Positions 1 through 7,342 of a DNA stretch of 10,119 nucleotides are shown one piece after another. Position 1 is the first letter of the stretch; each line of letters opens with the position of its first letter. The notes under the pieces are model-generated. The model saw only the letters and a list, made by a program, of their open reading frames with translations, was not told where the DNA came from and made no database searches. The translations under genes were made by a program, and so were the position numbers. This stretch comes from Rhodospirillaceae bacterium (GTDB lineage: Bacteria; Pseudomonadota; Alphaproteobacteria; Thalassobaculales; Thalassobaculaceae): the NCBI GenBank assembly GCA_002730675.1, contig PCAV01000058.1, positions 23,187-33,305 of the forward strand, read 5' to 3'.

Positions 1-1019
1 ACCTTAATCATAGCTATCTCTTTCCTAGCGGCCTTATTACCCACAGTATCCATTTTATGAGCAGCGTATAAAACCATTAAGCGCGTTTGATCAATTTTTA
101 TTCTAGCTTCAGCAACTTTATGCCGAAGGGCTCCCTTCTCAGATAACTTACTGCCAAAAGCTACTCGTGAATTAGCTCTGGTTTTCATGGATTCCAGCGC
201 CCTTTCTGCTTGTCCGATACATCGCATACAGTGGTGTATCCGACCCGGCCCTAGGCGTCCCTGAGCAATTTCAAAACCTCGACCTTCACCTAGTAGCATA
301 TTACTGGCCGGAACCCTTACATTTTCAAATGTCACATCACCATGGCCATGGGGTGCATGATCGTAACCAAAAACAGTTAGCGCTCTATTAATGGTAATGC
401 CTTTCGTATCTACAGGAACCAGTATCATAGATTGTTGTTTATGCTTCTCGGCTGCCGGGTCTGTTTTTCCCATAAAAATGAGAATTTTACATCGTTTATC
501 TAAAATACCGGAGGTCCACCACTTTCTTCCATTTATAACGTATTCATCACCGTCCTTAACAATGCTGGATTCTATATTCGTCGCATCAGAGGAGGCCACT
601 GCTGGCTCAGTCATGGCAAAAGCTGATCGAATTTCACCGTTTAAAAGGGGCGTTAACCAGCGTTCCTTGTTTTCTTCAGTCGCATATCTTTCTAGTACCT
701 CCATATTGCCAGTGTCCGGTGCAGAACAATTAAATACTTCCGATCCGAAATGCACGCGCCCCATAACTTCACTAATTGGCGCGTATTCGAGGTTGGTTAG
801 ACCTGCCCCCTTATCTGATTCTGGCAAGAACAAATTCCACAGGCCAGCAGCCTTTGCCTTTGCTTTCAACTCATCAAGTATTGGCGGGCAAGCCCAACGG
901 TCATCTGCCTTTTCTATCTGCTGATAGTAAAGTGACTCATTTGGCATAATGTGTTCATCCATGAACTCCTGAACCCGTGCGCGTAATTTAGTGGAACGCT
1001 CAGACATCTCGGGTATCAT
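1..1019 (-). CDS. ACAD10/11-like acyl-CoA dehydrogenase (3' end outside window)
   Basis: A flavin-dependent acyl-CoA dehydrogenase, expected to make the alpha,beta-enoyl-CoA in the cytoplasm and pass electrons to ETF. I translated 339 uninterrupted residues from the reverse strand. About 60-70 C-terminal residues of a usual ~400-residue family member are missing beyond the left edge, including the C-terminal FAD and catalytic segment. Visible motifs are the helical N-domain ([10 protein letters not shown], 19-28), the flavin-contact segment [13 protein letters not shown] (133-145), [10 protein letters not shown] (162-171), the RIHHCMR segment (260-266) and the FAD-binding R-x2-AFG (285-289). 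RIHHCMR and the general layout resemble bacterial homologues of the ACAD domain of human ACAD10/ACAD11. The ATG at 1019 is chosen because AAGGAG lies six bases upstream; a second ATG at 1007 is too far from it. It is the last visible gene of the minus operon, 25 bases after the PimD-like gene. The family is certain; the ACAD10/11 subgroup is likely; the substrate is unknown. Confidence 0.93.
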   Translation of the reverse strand, partial: MIPEMSERSTKLRARVQEFMDEHIMPNESLYYQQIEKADDRWACPPILDELKAKAKAAGLWNLFLPESDKGAGLTNLEYAPISEVMGRVHFGSEVFNCSAPDTGNMEVLERYATEENKERWLTPLLNGEIRSAFAMTEPAVASSDATNIESSIVKDGDEYVINGRKWWTSGILDKRCKILIFMGKTDPAAEKHKQQSMILVPVDTKGITINRALTVFGYDHAPHGHGDVTFENVRVPASNMLLGEGRGFEIAQGRLGPGRIHHCMRCIGQAERALESMKTRANSRVAFGSKLSEKGALRHKVAEARIKIDQTRLMVLYAAHKMDTVGNKAARKEIAMIK

Positions 1020-1044
1020 TTAAATCTCCTTTAAAATTTTTATT

Positions 1045-2178
1045 TTAGATAATTTGTGCGAAACGTTTTTTATGAAAATCAACATTACCGAAAATGGCAT
1101 CAATCATAGTTAATCTTTTGAAAAAGTGACCAATAGGCATATCGTCTGTCATGCCCATGCCGCCATGCAGTTGTATACCTTCTTGTCCAATAAGCTTGCC
1201 ACTTCGTCCCATTTCCACTTTTGCCGCTGAAACAGCGCGAGTTCTTTCCGACGCGTTTGATTGATCTATTGCTCCCGCTGCTCGGTATGTTAAAGCTCTC
1301 GAAAAATCTTTAGCCCCAAGCATTTCAACCGCTCTATGCTGCAACACTTGAAAGGACCCAATAGCTTGTCCAAATTGTTCACGATTTTTAATATAATCTA
1401 CAGTTAATTTGACAGCTGTATCCATAGCTCCTGCCGCTTCTGCACAAAGAAGAACGCAGGCTCTATCCACAACTTTCTGTATATACTCTGCAGCCTGATT
1501 TAATTCACCTAAAACATGCTGTTGATCGACCTTTACCGAGTTGAAGCAAATCTCGGATGCCCTTAAACCATCTATAGTTGGGTAGGACCGCATCTCTATA
1601 CCACTACTACTGCTAGGCACTAGGAATAATGTTATTCCCTCTTCATCATTTGTATCACCTTCAGTTCTCGCTGATAAAATAAAATAATCCGCTGTCTCAG
1701 CATTATGAACAATCGCTTTTTCACCATCGATAATAAAACAATCGCCTTGTTTTATCGCTCTTGTTCTGATGTGACACAGGTTGAAACGTGAGGTTGGTTC
1801 AATATGAGCGAACGAGAGGAGTGTTTTACCTTCGGCAATTGATGGCAAATATTGACTTTTCTGTTCTACGTTTCCTGCAGATTGGAGTAATTCGGCACCC
1901 AGAACAATACAGCTCTGGTATGGCTCAACAACCAATCCTCGCCCGAACGACTCGAGCAATACTGCCGTATCAACTGTAGAGCCCCCCAAACCGCCATACT
2001 CTTCCGCTATTGGTAGCGCTAGCCACCCCAGCTCAGCAAACTTTTTCCAATTATCTCTGTCAAAACCACCATCTTGACCAATAATTTTCCTACGGGTCTC
2101 AAAATTATAATCATCAAGAACAAACCGATCTGCACTCTCCGATAACAACTTCTGATCTTCGGTAAACGTAAAACTCAT
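1045..2178 (-). CDS. Acyl-CoA dehydrogenase, PimD-like small subunit
   Basis: An acyl-CoA dehydrogenase of 377 residues resembling the pimeloyl-CoA dehydrogenase small subunit (PimD). Family features seen: N-terminal FTEDQKLLSESADRFV (4-20), the FAELGWLALPIAEEYGGLGG stretch (47-66), NREQFGQAIGSFQVLQHRAVEM (starting at 265), where the Arg and Phe-Gly contact FAD, and the ADP-binding QLHGGMGMTDD (336-346). Two usual positions for the catalytic glutamate look empty. The MCAD-type site (IYEGTSQIQ in MCAD) reads IFGNVDFH at 362-369, and the isovaleryl-type site in helix G carries Asp (VVDRA, 236-240). This fits a role as the partner subunit of a heteromeric enzyme with the PimC-like protein encoded 55 bases upstream. 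The start at 2178 is the only good ATG; its Shine-Dalgarno (AAGGGA, about 2191-2196) is weak and rather distant. It contains a five-serine run (188-192). The family is certain; pairing and substrate are inferred. Confidence 0.92.
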   Translation of the reverse strand: MSFTFTEDQKLLSESADRFVLDDYNFETRRKIIGQDGGFDRDNWKKFAELGWLALPIAEEYGGLGGSTVDTAVLLESFGRGLVVEPYQSCIVLGAELLQSAGNVEQKSQYLPSIAEGKTLLSFAHIEPTSRFNLCHIRTRAIKQGDCFIIDGEKAIVHNAETADYFILSARTEGDTNDEEGITLFLVPSSSSGIEMRSYPTIDGLRASEICFNSVKVDQQHVLGELNQAAEYIQKVVDRACVLLCAEAAGAMDTAVKLTVDYIKNREQFGQAIGSFQVLQHRAVEMLGAKDFSRALTYRAAGAIDQSNASERTRAVSAAKVEMGRSGKLIGQEGIQLHGGMGMTDDMPIGHFFKRLTMIDAIFGNVDFHKKRFAQII

Positions 2179-2233
2179 ATTCGAGCTAATCCCTTAATTA
2201 TGTATGATAAATCTGCTTTTGGACTTTCATTTT

Positions 2234-3430
2234 CTAAAAGCCAAGGACAGCCTTAGCGATTATATTTTTTTGAATTTCGTTAGAACCACCATAAATCGAC
2301 GCCTTTCTCCAATTGAAATAGTGCGGGGCAATTGAAGACGCATATTCAGGTCCAATCGGTTCTTCATTCCATCCTTTATCCATACTTTCTGGAATGAATG
2401 GATGCGCGTAATTACCTATAGCTTCAATCAAAAGCTCAGTTATACCTTGCTGTACTTCTGTCCCCTTAATTTTAAGGAAAGAAGCCTCTGGTCCAGGCCC
2501 CTTTCCAGCACTTTCATCTGAAAGAACACGAAGAACAAGTGATTCAAGCGCTAACAAATCAATCTCAATATCCGCAATTTTTTCTCTGAACGCCTGATCG
2601 TGAATGAGCGCCGTGCCATTGTGCTCTTCAGCACTCGCTATTGTTTTTAATCTCTTAATTTGGGCTTTTGATCTCCCGACAGCAGCAATACTCGTTCTCT
2701 CATGTCCCAGCAGATATTTAGCATACGTCCAACCTTTATTTTCTTCTCCCACTCGATTTTCAACTGGAACTTTTACATCCTCGAGAAAAACATTGTTTAC
2801 CTCAGTGCTCCCATCAATCGTTTTAATCGGTTGAACCGTGACACCCGGCTGGTTCATGTCGACTAAAAGAAAGCTTATTCCCTCCTGTCGTTTACCTTCA
2901 TCCGATGTCCTAACGAGACAGAACATAAGGTTTGCGTGTTGCGCTAATGACGTCCAAGTCTTTTGTCCATTAACTATGTAATGATCGCCGTTCAACACGG
3001 CTTTCGTTCTTAATGAAGCCAAATCAGAACCTGAACCCGGCTCGGAATATCCCTGGCACCACCAGTCCTCTGACTTTAGAATACGCGGCAAATAATATTC
3101 TTTTTGCTTATCACTTCCAAAAGCCATGATTACCGGCGCAACCATCGTAACACCAAAAGCGATTACCGGGGGCGCGCCACCTGCAGCGCATTCTTCCTCG
3201 AAAATATGCTTTTGCATTGGGCTCCACCCCGTACCCCCATATTCAACGGGCCATCCTGGCGCCATCCAGCCTTTTTCATATAGTTTCTTTTGCCAAGATT
3301 CATGGTCTTCCTTGTCCAAACGAAAACCAGTCATTGTCTTTTTTCTGATATCTTCTGTAATATTTTCAGCGACAAATGCCCGAACTTCATCTCGAAATTT
3401 TTCTTCTTCAGGTTTTAAAATCAAATCCAT
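2234..3430 (-). CDS. Acyl-CoA dehydrogenase, PimC-like large subunit
   Basis: An acyl-CoA dehydrogenase of 398 residues resembling the pimeloyl-CoA dehydrogenase large subunit (PimC). It should oxidise a CoA thioester at C2-C3 with FAD in the cytoplasm. Motifs: EKFRDEVRAFVAENI (10-24), KGWMAPGWPVEYGGTGWSP (53-71), the flavin segment WCQGYSEPGSGSDLASL (124-140), VNGQKTWTS (153-161) and the C-terminal YGGSNEIQKNIIAK (380-393). In helix G, LLGHERTSIA (240-249) puts Glu244 where isovaleryl-CoA dehydrogenase has its catalytic base, so this subunit probably carries the active site. The frame is open back to 3505, but that would add 25 residues unlike the family ([12 protein letters not shown]...) overlapping the thiolase gene. 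The ATG at 3430 gives the expected MDLILKPEEEKFRDE start, 13 bases after the thiolase stop. Its Shine-Dalgarno is weak (GTGAAG), consistent with coupling to the thiolase. Together with the next gene it probably forms an alpha-beta heteromer. Substrate uncertain. Confidence 0.93.
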   Translation of the reverse strand: MDLILKPEEEKFRDEVRAFVAENITEDIRKKTMTGFRLDKEDHESWQKKLYEKGWMAPGWPVEYGGTGWSPMQKHIFEEECAAGGAPPVIAFGVTMVAPVIMAFGSDKQKEYYLPRILKSEDWWCQGYSEPGSGSDLASLRTKAVLNGDHYIVNGQKTWTSLAQHANLMFCLVRTSDEGKRQEGISFLLVDMNQPGVTVQPIKTIDGSTEVNNVFLEDVKVPVENRVGEENKGWTYAKYLLGHERTSIAAVGRSKAQIKRLKTIASAEEHNGTALIHDQAFREKIADIEIDLLALESLVLRVLSDESAGKGPGPEASFLKIKGTEVQQGITELLIEAIGNYAHPFIPESMDKGWNEEPIGPEYASSIAPHYFNWRKASIYGGSNEIQKNIIAKAVLGF

Positions 3431-3443
3431 AACTTCACTTTCT

Positions 3444-4625
3444 TTAAATAACCTCAAATAATCCAGCGACCCCCATACCGCCACCGACACACATTGTAAC
3501 CACAACGTGTTTAGCGCCTCGTCGCCGCCCTTCTATAAGAGCGTGCCCAGTCATTCTAGCACCACTCATTCCATACGGGTGTCCAATTGAGATTGAGCCC
3601 CCATTCACATTAAGTTTTTCATTAGGAATACCAAGTTTATCGCGACAATAAATAACTTGAACGGCGAACGCTTCGTTTAACTCCCAAAGATCAATATCTT
3701 CTATCTTGAGCCCGAAACGTTGTAAAAGCCGAGGCACGGCGAAAACCGGTCCAATGCCCATCTCGTCAGGTTCACATCCCGCCACAGCCAGTCCTTTGTA
3801 AATACCTAATGGCTCTATATTTCTCTGCTCTGCTAACTTAAGGTCCATAACAACGCAAGCGGAAGCGCCATCGGATAACTGACTGGCATTACCTGCTGTA
3901 ATAAAATGTTCATTACCTCTTACAGGGTTTAGCTCAGCAAGGCCAGTTAATGTGGTTGAGGGACGATTTCCTTCATCTTTTTGCAAGGTGATTGTTTTTC
4001 TCGAAACTTCCCCCGTTTCTTTATTTGTAACCAGCATCTCGCTTTCGAGAGGCACGATTTCATCATCAAAAAAACCAGACTTTTGAGCTAAATCGGTTTT
4101 AAGCTGACTATCGCGAGCATACTCATCTTGGCTCTCCCTTGAAACGCCGTATCTGTGGCCGACATTGTCTGCAGTTTCAATCATTGGCATCCAAAGCTCT
4201 GGCTTTTCCTGCAACAAGCCGTCTTCTTTGTAATTGTTAGTGTTCATATTGGGCTGTATCAGGCTAATCGATTCAAGACCTCCTGCTACCGCAACAGGAA
4301 CATGGTCCATAACAACGCGTTGAGCAGCTATTGAGATTGCTTGGAGGCCAGAACTACAAAATCTATTGATAGTAGTACCACCAGCGGTAACTGGGAGCCC
4401 ACCCTTCAAAGCGCATTGTCTCGCCACATTGTGCCCGGTAGCGCCTTCAGGAAACCCACAGCCAAAAATAACATCCTCAACTTCCTCTCCGGCGACACCC
4501 GAGCGGATTACCGCGTGCTCTACAACGTGCCCGCCAAGTTTGGCTCCATGTGTATTGTTAAAAGCTCCTCTAAACGCCTTCCCTATTGGCGTCCGCGCAG
4601 TCGAAACAATGACGGCCTCTCGCAT
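3444..4625 (-). CDS. PimB-like thiolase (acetyl-CoA C-acyltransferase)
   Basis: A thiolase of 393 residues that should cleave a 3-ketoacyl-CoA with CoA, releasing acetyl-CoA, as the last step of a beta-oxidation round. All catalytic signatures are present: nucleophile Cys90 in [15 protein letters not shown] (317-321), His349 in [13 protein letters not shown], and the second Cys379 in [10 protein letters not shown], plus [10 protein letters not shown] (245-254). The N-terminus [19 protein letters not shown] and the [19 protein letters not shown] stretch resemble the PimB/FadA-like subgroup rather than a classical acetoacetyl-CoA synthase-type thiolase. GTG at 4628 is also in frame, but GGGAGG at 4631-4636 stands only two bases from it and five from the ATG at 4625, so ATG is preferred. 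It lies 51 bases downstream of the hydrolase gene and 13 bases upstream of the PimC-like gene. Degradative direction is inferred from the adjacent dehydrogenases. Confidence 0.95.
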   Translation of the reverse strand: MREAVIVSTARTPIGKAFRGAFNNTHGAKLGGHVVEHAVIRSGVAGEEVEDVIFGCGFPEGATGHNVARQCALKGGLPVTAGGTTINRFCSSGLQAISIAAQRVVMDHVPVAVAGGLESISLIQPNMNTNNYKEDGLLQEKPELWMPMIETADNVGHRYGVSRESQDEYARDSQLKTDLAQKSGFFDDEIVPLESEMLVTNKETGEVSRKTITLQKDEGNRPSTTLTGLAELNPVRGNEHFITAGNASQLSDGASACVVMDLKLAEQRNIEPLGIYKGLAVAGCEPDEMGIGPVFAVPRLLQRFGLKIEDIDLWELNEAFAVQVIYCRDKLGIPNEKLNVNGGSISIGHPYGMSGARMTGHALIEGRRRGAKHVVVTMCVGGGMGVAGLFEVI

Positions 4626-4630
4626 CACGT

Positions 4631-4636
4631 CCTCCC
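4631..4636 (-). promoter_or_regulatory. Strong Shine-Dalgarno of the thiolase gene
   Basis: The reverse strand reads GGGAGG here, the clearest ribosome binding site of the minus operon. Its distance favours the ATG at 4625 (five bases) over the GTG at 4628 (two bases), which decides the thiolase start. Confidence 0.75.
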
Positions 4637-4676
4637 AGTTAATAATACTACTTCAAATCTATTAACCAAACTGTGT

Positions 4677-5648
4677 TTAATCTGCCATTACCCTAGTTAT
4701 ACCTTTTCCAGCTGCGACATTTGCTGCATCTGCCTCATCTATCATTTGAGTTAAACCGAAAAAGCCATGTAATACTCCCGGATATTCTATATACTCTACT
4801 GCTACCCCCGATGAAATAAGTTTGCTTGCATAATTGCGAGCCTCATCCCTGAGAACGTCACAACCGGCGGCAATTATAAGAGCAGGAGGCAATTGTTCAT
4901 GCGACTTTGCCAACAACGGCGAAGCACGCCAGTCGGCGTGACGTTTTTCATCTTTTCCGAGATAATGGTTTTGAAACCACTTCATGGTGTCGGCTTCCAA
5001 TATCCCATACCCTTTGCCAAACTTTTTATAACTATCTCCCTGGCACCTGTAATCAACGAGCGGGTAAATTAGAACTTGGTAACAAATTTTCGGGCCTTTT
5101 TTATCTCTAGCTATAAGCGAGACCACTGCGGCTAAATTTCCCCCGGCACTGTCGCCGCCAACAGCAATCTTTTTTGGATCACAGCCAAGTTTCTCAGCGT
5201 TTTCATGAGCCCAAACCAACGCAGCGTAACTATCATCAACAGATGCCGGGAAGACATCCTCCGGCGCCATTCGGTAATCAATAGACAGAACTGCACAGCC
5301 TCCGTTGTAGCATAACCCTCTGGCGCTAGCATCATGACTAAACAAACTCCCGATAACATGGCCCCCACCATGATAATAAACCAGCAATCCAGGAGGATTG
5401 GCACTGGCATCTCTTGGAACATAAAGGCGCGCAGGGATCAATCCAGCTGGCCCAGGAATCCTTAGCTCTTTAGTTTCTGCTACAGGGAGCTGCGTTACTT
5501 CTCTTGCTGCAACACCTCGTTCCATCTGTTCTCTTGCTTGCTTGGGCGTTAATTTTACCATCGGAGGCAAATTAAGCGCGCTCAGTTTCTTTAAAAACTC
5601 TCCAGTTTGTTTTGTGACACCTTTCGGCGGAGTATATTTCTTTTTCAT
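4677..5648 (-). CDS. HSL-family (family IV) alpha/beta hydrolase / esterase
   Basis: A serine carboxylesterase of 323 residues in the hormone-sensitive-lipase family. The oxyanion-hole motif is YYHGGGHVIGS (91-101, HGGG 93-96) and the nucleophile elbow is GGDSAGGN (164-171, Ser167). The rest of the triad is probably Asp264 in AGCDVLRDE and His294 in VLHGFFG. DYRMAPEDVFPAS (124-136) is also typical of the family. Residues 1-70 form a polar cap region (LTPKQAREQME). I see no signal peptide or membrane segment, so the enzyme is probably cytoplasmic. It is the first gene of the minus operon, with AGGA at 5659-5662 about ten bases before the ATG. Its place ahead of thiolase and acyl-CoA dehydrogenases suggests that it releases an acid from an ester or lactone before CoA activation, but this is inference and these enzymes are often promiscuous. 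Length is normal for the family. Confidence 0.94.
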   Translation of the reverse strand: MKKKYTPPKGVTKQTGEFLKKLSALNLPPMVKLTPKQAREQMERGVAAREVTQLPVAETKELRIPGPAGLIPARLYVPRDASANPPGLLVYYHGGGHVIGSLFSHDASARGLCYNGGCAVLSIDYRMAPEDVFPASVDDSYAALVWAHENAEKLGCDPKKIAVGGDSAGGNLAAVVSLIARDKKGPKICYQVLIYPLVDYRCQGDSYKKFGKGYGILEADTMKWFQNHYLGKDEKRHADWRASPLLAKSHEQLPPALIIAAGCDVLRDEARNYASKLISSGVAVEYIEYPGVLHGFFGLTQMIDEADAANVAAGKGITRVMAD

Positions 5649-5888
5649 TTACTCAACATCCTAGTAACACGGTTTACTTATAAAAATCGTAGTTCAATCA
5701 AGTTGCAATATCCAGTGAGCAAAATAAGTAAAAAACAAAGACCTGATTAATCTTTACATGAAAACACAAACCATCGTGTTGCTGAAAGTTTTATTTTGAT
5801 TAATTAGCTATAAATAATACATTATGCGATTAGCCTGTGTGATCGCTCCAAAGAACAGATACAAACAACCAACCTGACAGGATACATT
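5649..5888. promoter_or_regulatory. Divergent intergenic region, AT-rich
   Basis: These 240 bases separate the minus operon from the plus-strand amidohydrolase gene, so start signals for both must lie here or close by. On the plus strand TTGATT (5796-5801) and TACATT (5818-5823), 16 bases apart, form a weak sigma70-like pair. On the minus strand TATAAG (complement of 5678-5683) could be a -10 element, but no -35 stands at a good distance. TGATTAAT occurs twice (5744-5751 and 5797-5804), and the first copy lies in the palindrome GATTAATC (5745-5752). No regulator gene is next to the region. Confidence 0.5.
5673..5732. repeat. Inverted repeat with 9-base arms in the divergent region
   Basis: TTTACTTAT (5673-5681) and its exact reverse complement ATAAGTAAA (5724-5732) are separated by 42 bases. 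The arm centres are 51 bases apart, close to five helical turns, as might suit two copies of a regulator site. The arms are AT-rich in AT-rich DNA, so chance is a real alternative. Confidence 0.4.
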
Positions 5889-5899
5889 ATGCCGATTTA
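5817..5899 (+). repeat. Imperfect direct repeat around the amidohydrolase start
   Basis: ATACATTATGCGATTA (5817-5832) recurs as ATACATTATGCCGATTTA (5882-5899), differing by one inserted C and one inserted T. The second copy carries the true start codon at 5889. The first carries an ATG at 5824 that opens a 17-codon frame (MRLACVIAPKNRYKQPT) ending at 5877, just before the Shine-Dalgarno of the amidohydrolase. Confidence 0.5.
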
Positions 5900-7061
5900 C
5901 AACCGAATTGCAGATTTTCATGAAGATCTAGTTGCCACTCGACGGGATATCCATGCACACCCCGAATTAGGATTCGAGGAACACAGAACATCTGATCTAG
6001 TAGCGCAACAACTGGAGGCATGGGGAATCGAGGTACATCGCAATATAGCAACCACCGGTGTTGTCGGCGTCCTAAGAGGATCTGGCAACAGCAAAAGGTC
6101 TATCGGTCTTAGAGCTGATATGGATGCGCTTCCTATGGACGAAGAAGGCACTCCTAAACATCGTTCAACAAACCCAGGCAAAATGCATGCGTGCGGCCAT
6201 GATGGGCATACAACTATGCTACTTGGCGCGGCGAGGTATTTAGCCGAAACCAAAAATTTTGACGGGACGGTACACTTTATATTTCAACCTGCTGAAGAAG
6301 GCGGCGGCGGCGGCCGAGTGATGGTTGAGGAAGGTCTATTTGATAAATTTGAGTGTGATACTGTCTGGGGCATGCATAATTCTCCCGACTTGCCGGCAGG
6401 AACGTTTGCTATACGTCCTGGCCCATTAATGGCAGCAGTAGATATGGCAAAAGTTACAATAAATGCGCAGGGCTGCCATGCTGCACAACCGCACATGGGA
6501 AAAGACCCGATCGCAATTGGCGTTCAATTGTATACTGCAATACAAACTATCGTCTCCCGAAATGTTGACCCAATCAAATCCGCGGTTGTTAGCGTCACGA
6601 TGTTTCACGCGGGCAGCGCGCATAATGTAATTTCACAAGCCGCTGAAATGTGCGCGACCATAAGGACTTTTGACCCAGATGTGCGGGGCCTCGTTGAGGA
6701 ACGCATCAAAGATCTATGTTTGGGTATTGAAAAAATGCACGGCGTAGATATTCAGCTGGAGTATGAACACGGATACCCTGCCACCGTCAATCATGAACAG
6801 GAAACTAAACGTGCCATAGAGATTGCTAAAGAAGTAGTAGATCCATCAATGATTGACGCAGACATTCCTCCAACAATGGGAGGGGAAGACTTTTCCTACA
6901 TGCTTCAAGAACGGCCTGGAGCCTTTATATGGATAGGAGGAGGCAAAACAGACAACGATCCCGCACTCCATCATCCAAAGTACGATTTCAATGACGAAGT
7001 TCTTCCTCTAGGCGCCTCTTATTGGTCAAAACTAGTAGAGTTAGAATTGCCAAAAAATTGA
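5889..7061 (+). CDS. M20D family amidohydrolase (hippurate / IAA-amino acid hydrolase-like)
   Basis: A metal-dependent amidohydrolase of 390 residues, of the group with HipO and plant ILR1, which split N-acyl amino acids and similar amides. N-terminal signature RRDIHAHPELGFEEHRTS (18-35). Metal-ligand motifs: HACGHDGHTTML (100-111; Cys102 and His104), FQPAEEGG (132-139; catalytic Glu136 and metal-binding Glu137), GMHNSPDLPAG (161-171; His163) and LHHPKYDFND (360-369; His361). The dimerisation domain includes AQGCHAAQPHMGKDP (193-207) and FHAGSAHNVIS (239-249); MGGEDFSYMLQERPG (330-344) is also typical. Five consecutive GGC codons encode Gly138-142. AGGA at 5879-5882 stands six bases before the ATG. 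There is no signal peptide. It is transcribed divergently from the acyl-CoA operon, and a separate promoter lies between it and the molybdenum hydroxylase genes. Family certain; the amide substrate cannot be read from sequence. Confidence 0.95.
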   Translation: MPIYNRIADFHEDLVATRRDIHAHPELGFEEHRTSDLVAQQLEAWGIEVHRNIATTGVVGVLRGSGNSKRSIGLRADMDALPMDEEGTPKHRSTNPGKMHACGHDGHTTMLLGAARYLAETKNFDGTVHFIFQPAEEGGGGGRVMVEEGLFDKFECDTVWGMHNSPDLPAGTFAIRPGPLMAAVDMAKVTINAQGCHAAQPHMGKDPIAIGVQLYTAIQTIVSRNVDPIKSAVVSVTMFHAGSAHNVISQAAEMCATIRTFDPDVRGLVEERIKDLCLGIEKMHGVDIQLEYEHGYPATVNHEQETKRAIEIAKEVVDPSMIDADIPPTMGGEDFSYMLQERPGAFIWIGGGKTDNDPALHHPKYDFNDEVLPLGASYWSKLVELELPKN

Positions 7062-7219
7062 TAGATATCGACAGGTGTTGAGCAATAAAGTAGAAATGGG
7101 TGCGACAAGTCGGTCACTTTTCAACGGCAGATGAATCGCTTAGACCGGCCACAGTCGAGTTGCTTATTAATTAGTTGCGATTATTCGATAGATGCACGGT
7201 AGCTATGGCTCAAAAAGAT

Positions 7220-7249
7220 TTGTCATTAGTTCAAATAAAATTATATAAT
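7220..7249 (+). promoter_or_regulatory. Sigma70-type promoter of the molybdenum hydroxylase operon
   Basis: TTGTCA (7220-7225) and a perfect TATAAT (7244-7249) are separated by 18 bases. A transcript would begin near 7256, leaving a leader of about 86 bases before the ATG at 7343. The stretch from 7062 to 7219 behind it holds no gene that I can support and no clear terminator. It has a tandem AGTTGC (7158-7163 and 7173-7178) and the small hairpin CGAC-AA-GTCG (7103-7112). Confidence 0.75.
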
Positions 7250-7269
7250 GACGGTTAGTGTTTATGTTT

Positions 7270-7315
7270 TGCTTCAGGCTTGCTCCGAGTATACACGAAT
7301 TTTGCGCCTGTAGCA
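7270..7315 (+). promoter_or_regulatory. Leader hairpin in the 5' untranslated region
   Basis: TGCTTCAGGC (7270-7279) pairs with GCCTGTAGCA (7306-7315). This gives nine base pairs around a single T-T mismatch, with a 26-base loop. It lies inside the predicted leader, ten bases ahead of the Shine-Dalgarno (AAGGGGGA, 7325-7332). No U-run follows, so it is not an intrinsic terminator of the upstream gene. It could be an mRNA structure or a DNA operator downstream of the start point. Confidence 0.5.
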
Positions 7316-7342
7316 TACAAACCCAAGGGGGAAAAAATAAAA

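Noticed and set aside
340..351. The perfect palindrome CCATGGCCATGG
   Set aside because: It falls inside the acyl-CoA dehydrogenase coding region, where it encodes part of the HAPHGHGD segment, and no other sign suggests a regulatory site.
391..924. A 177-codon open frame on the plus strand
   Set aside because: It lies wholly opposite the ACAD10/11-like gene, whose motifs are intact, and the predicted protein has no recognisable features. It is an antisense shadow.
4341..4754. A 137-codon plus-strand frame over the thiolase 5' end and the hydrolase 3' end
   Set aside because: It is antisense to two well-supported genes, has low-complexity Ser/Cys-rich content and no family resemblance.
7062..7219. 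A terminator or small RNA after the amidohydrolase gene
   Set aside because: The only symmetric elements are CGAC-AA-GTCG (7103-7112) and a loose CGGTC/GACCG pairing with a long loop; neither is followed by a T-run. No small gene with a Shine-Dalgarno is visible.
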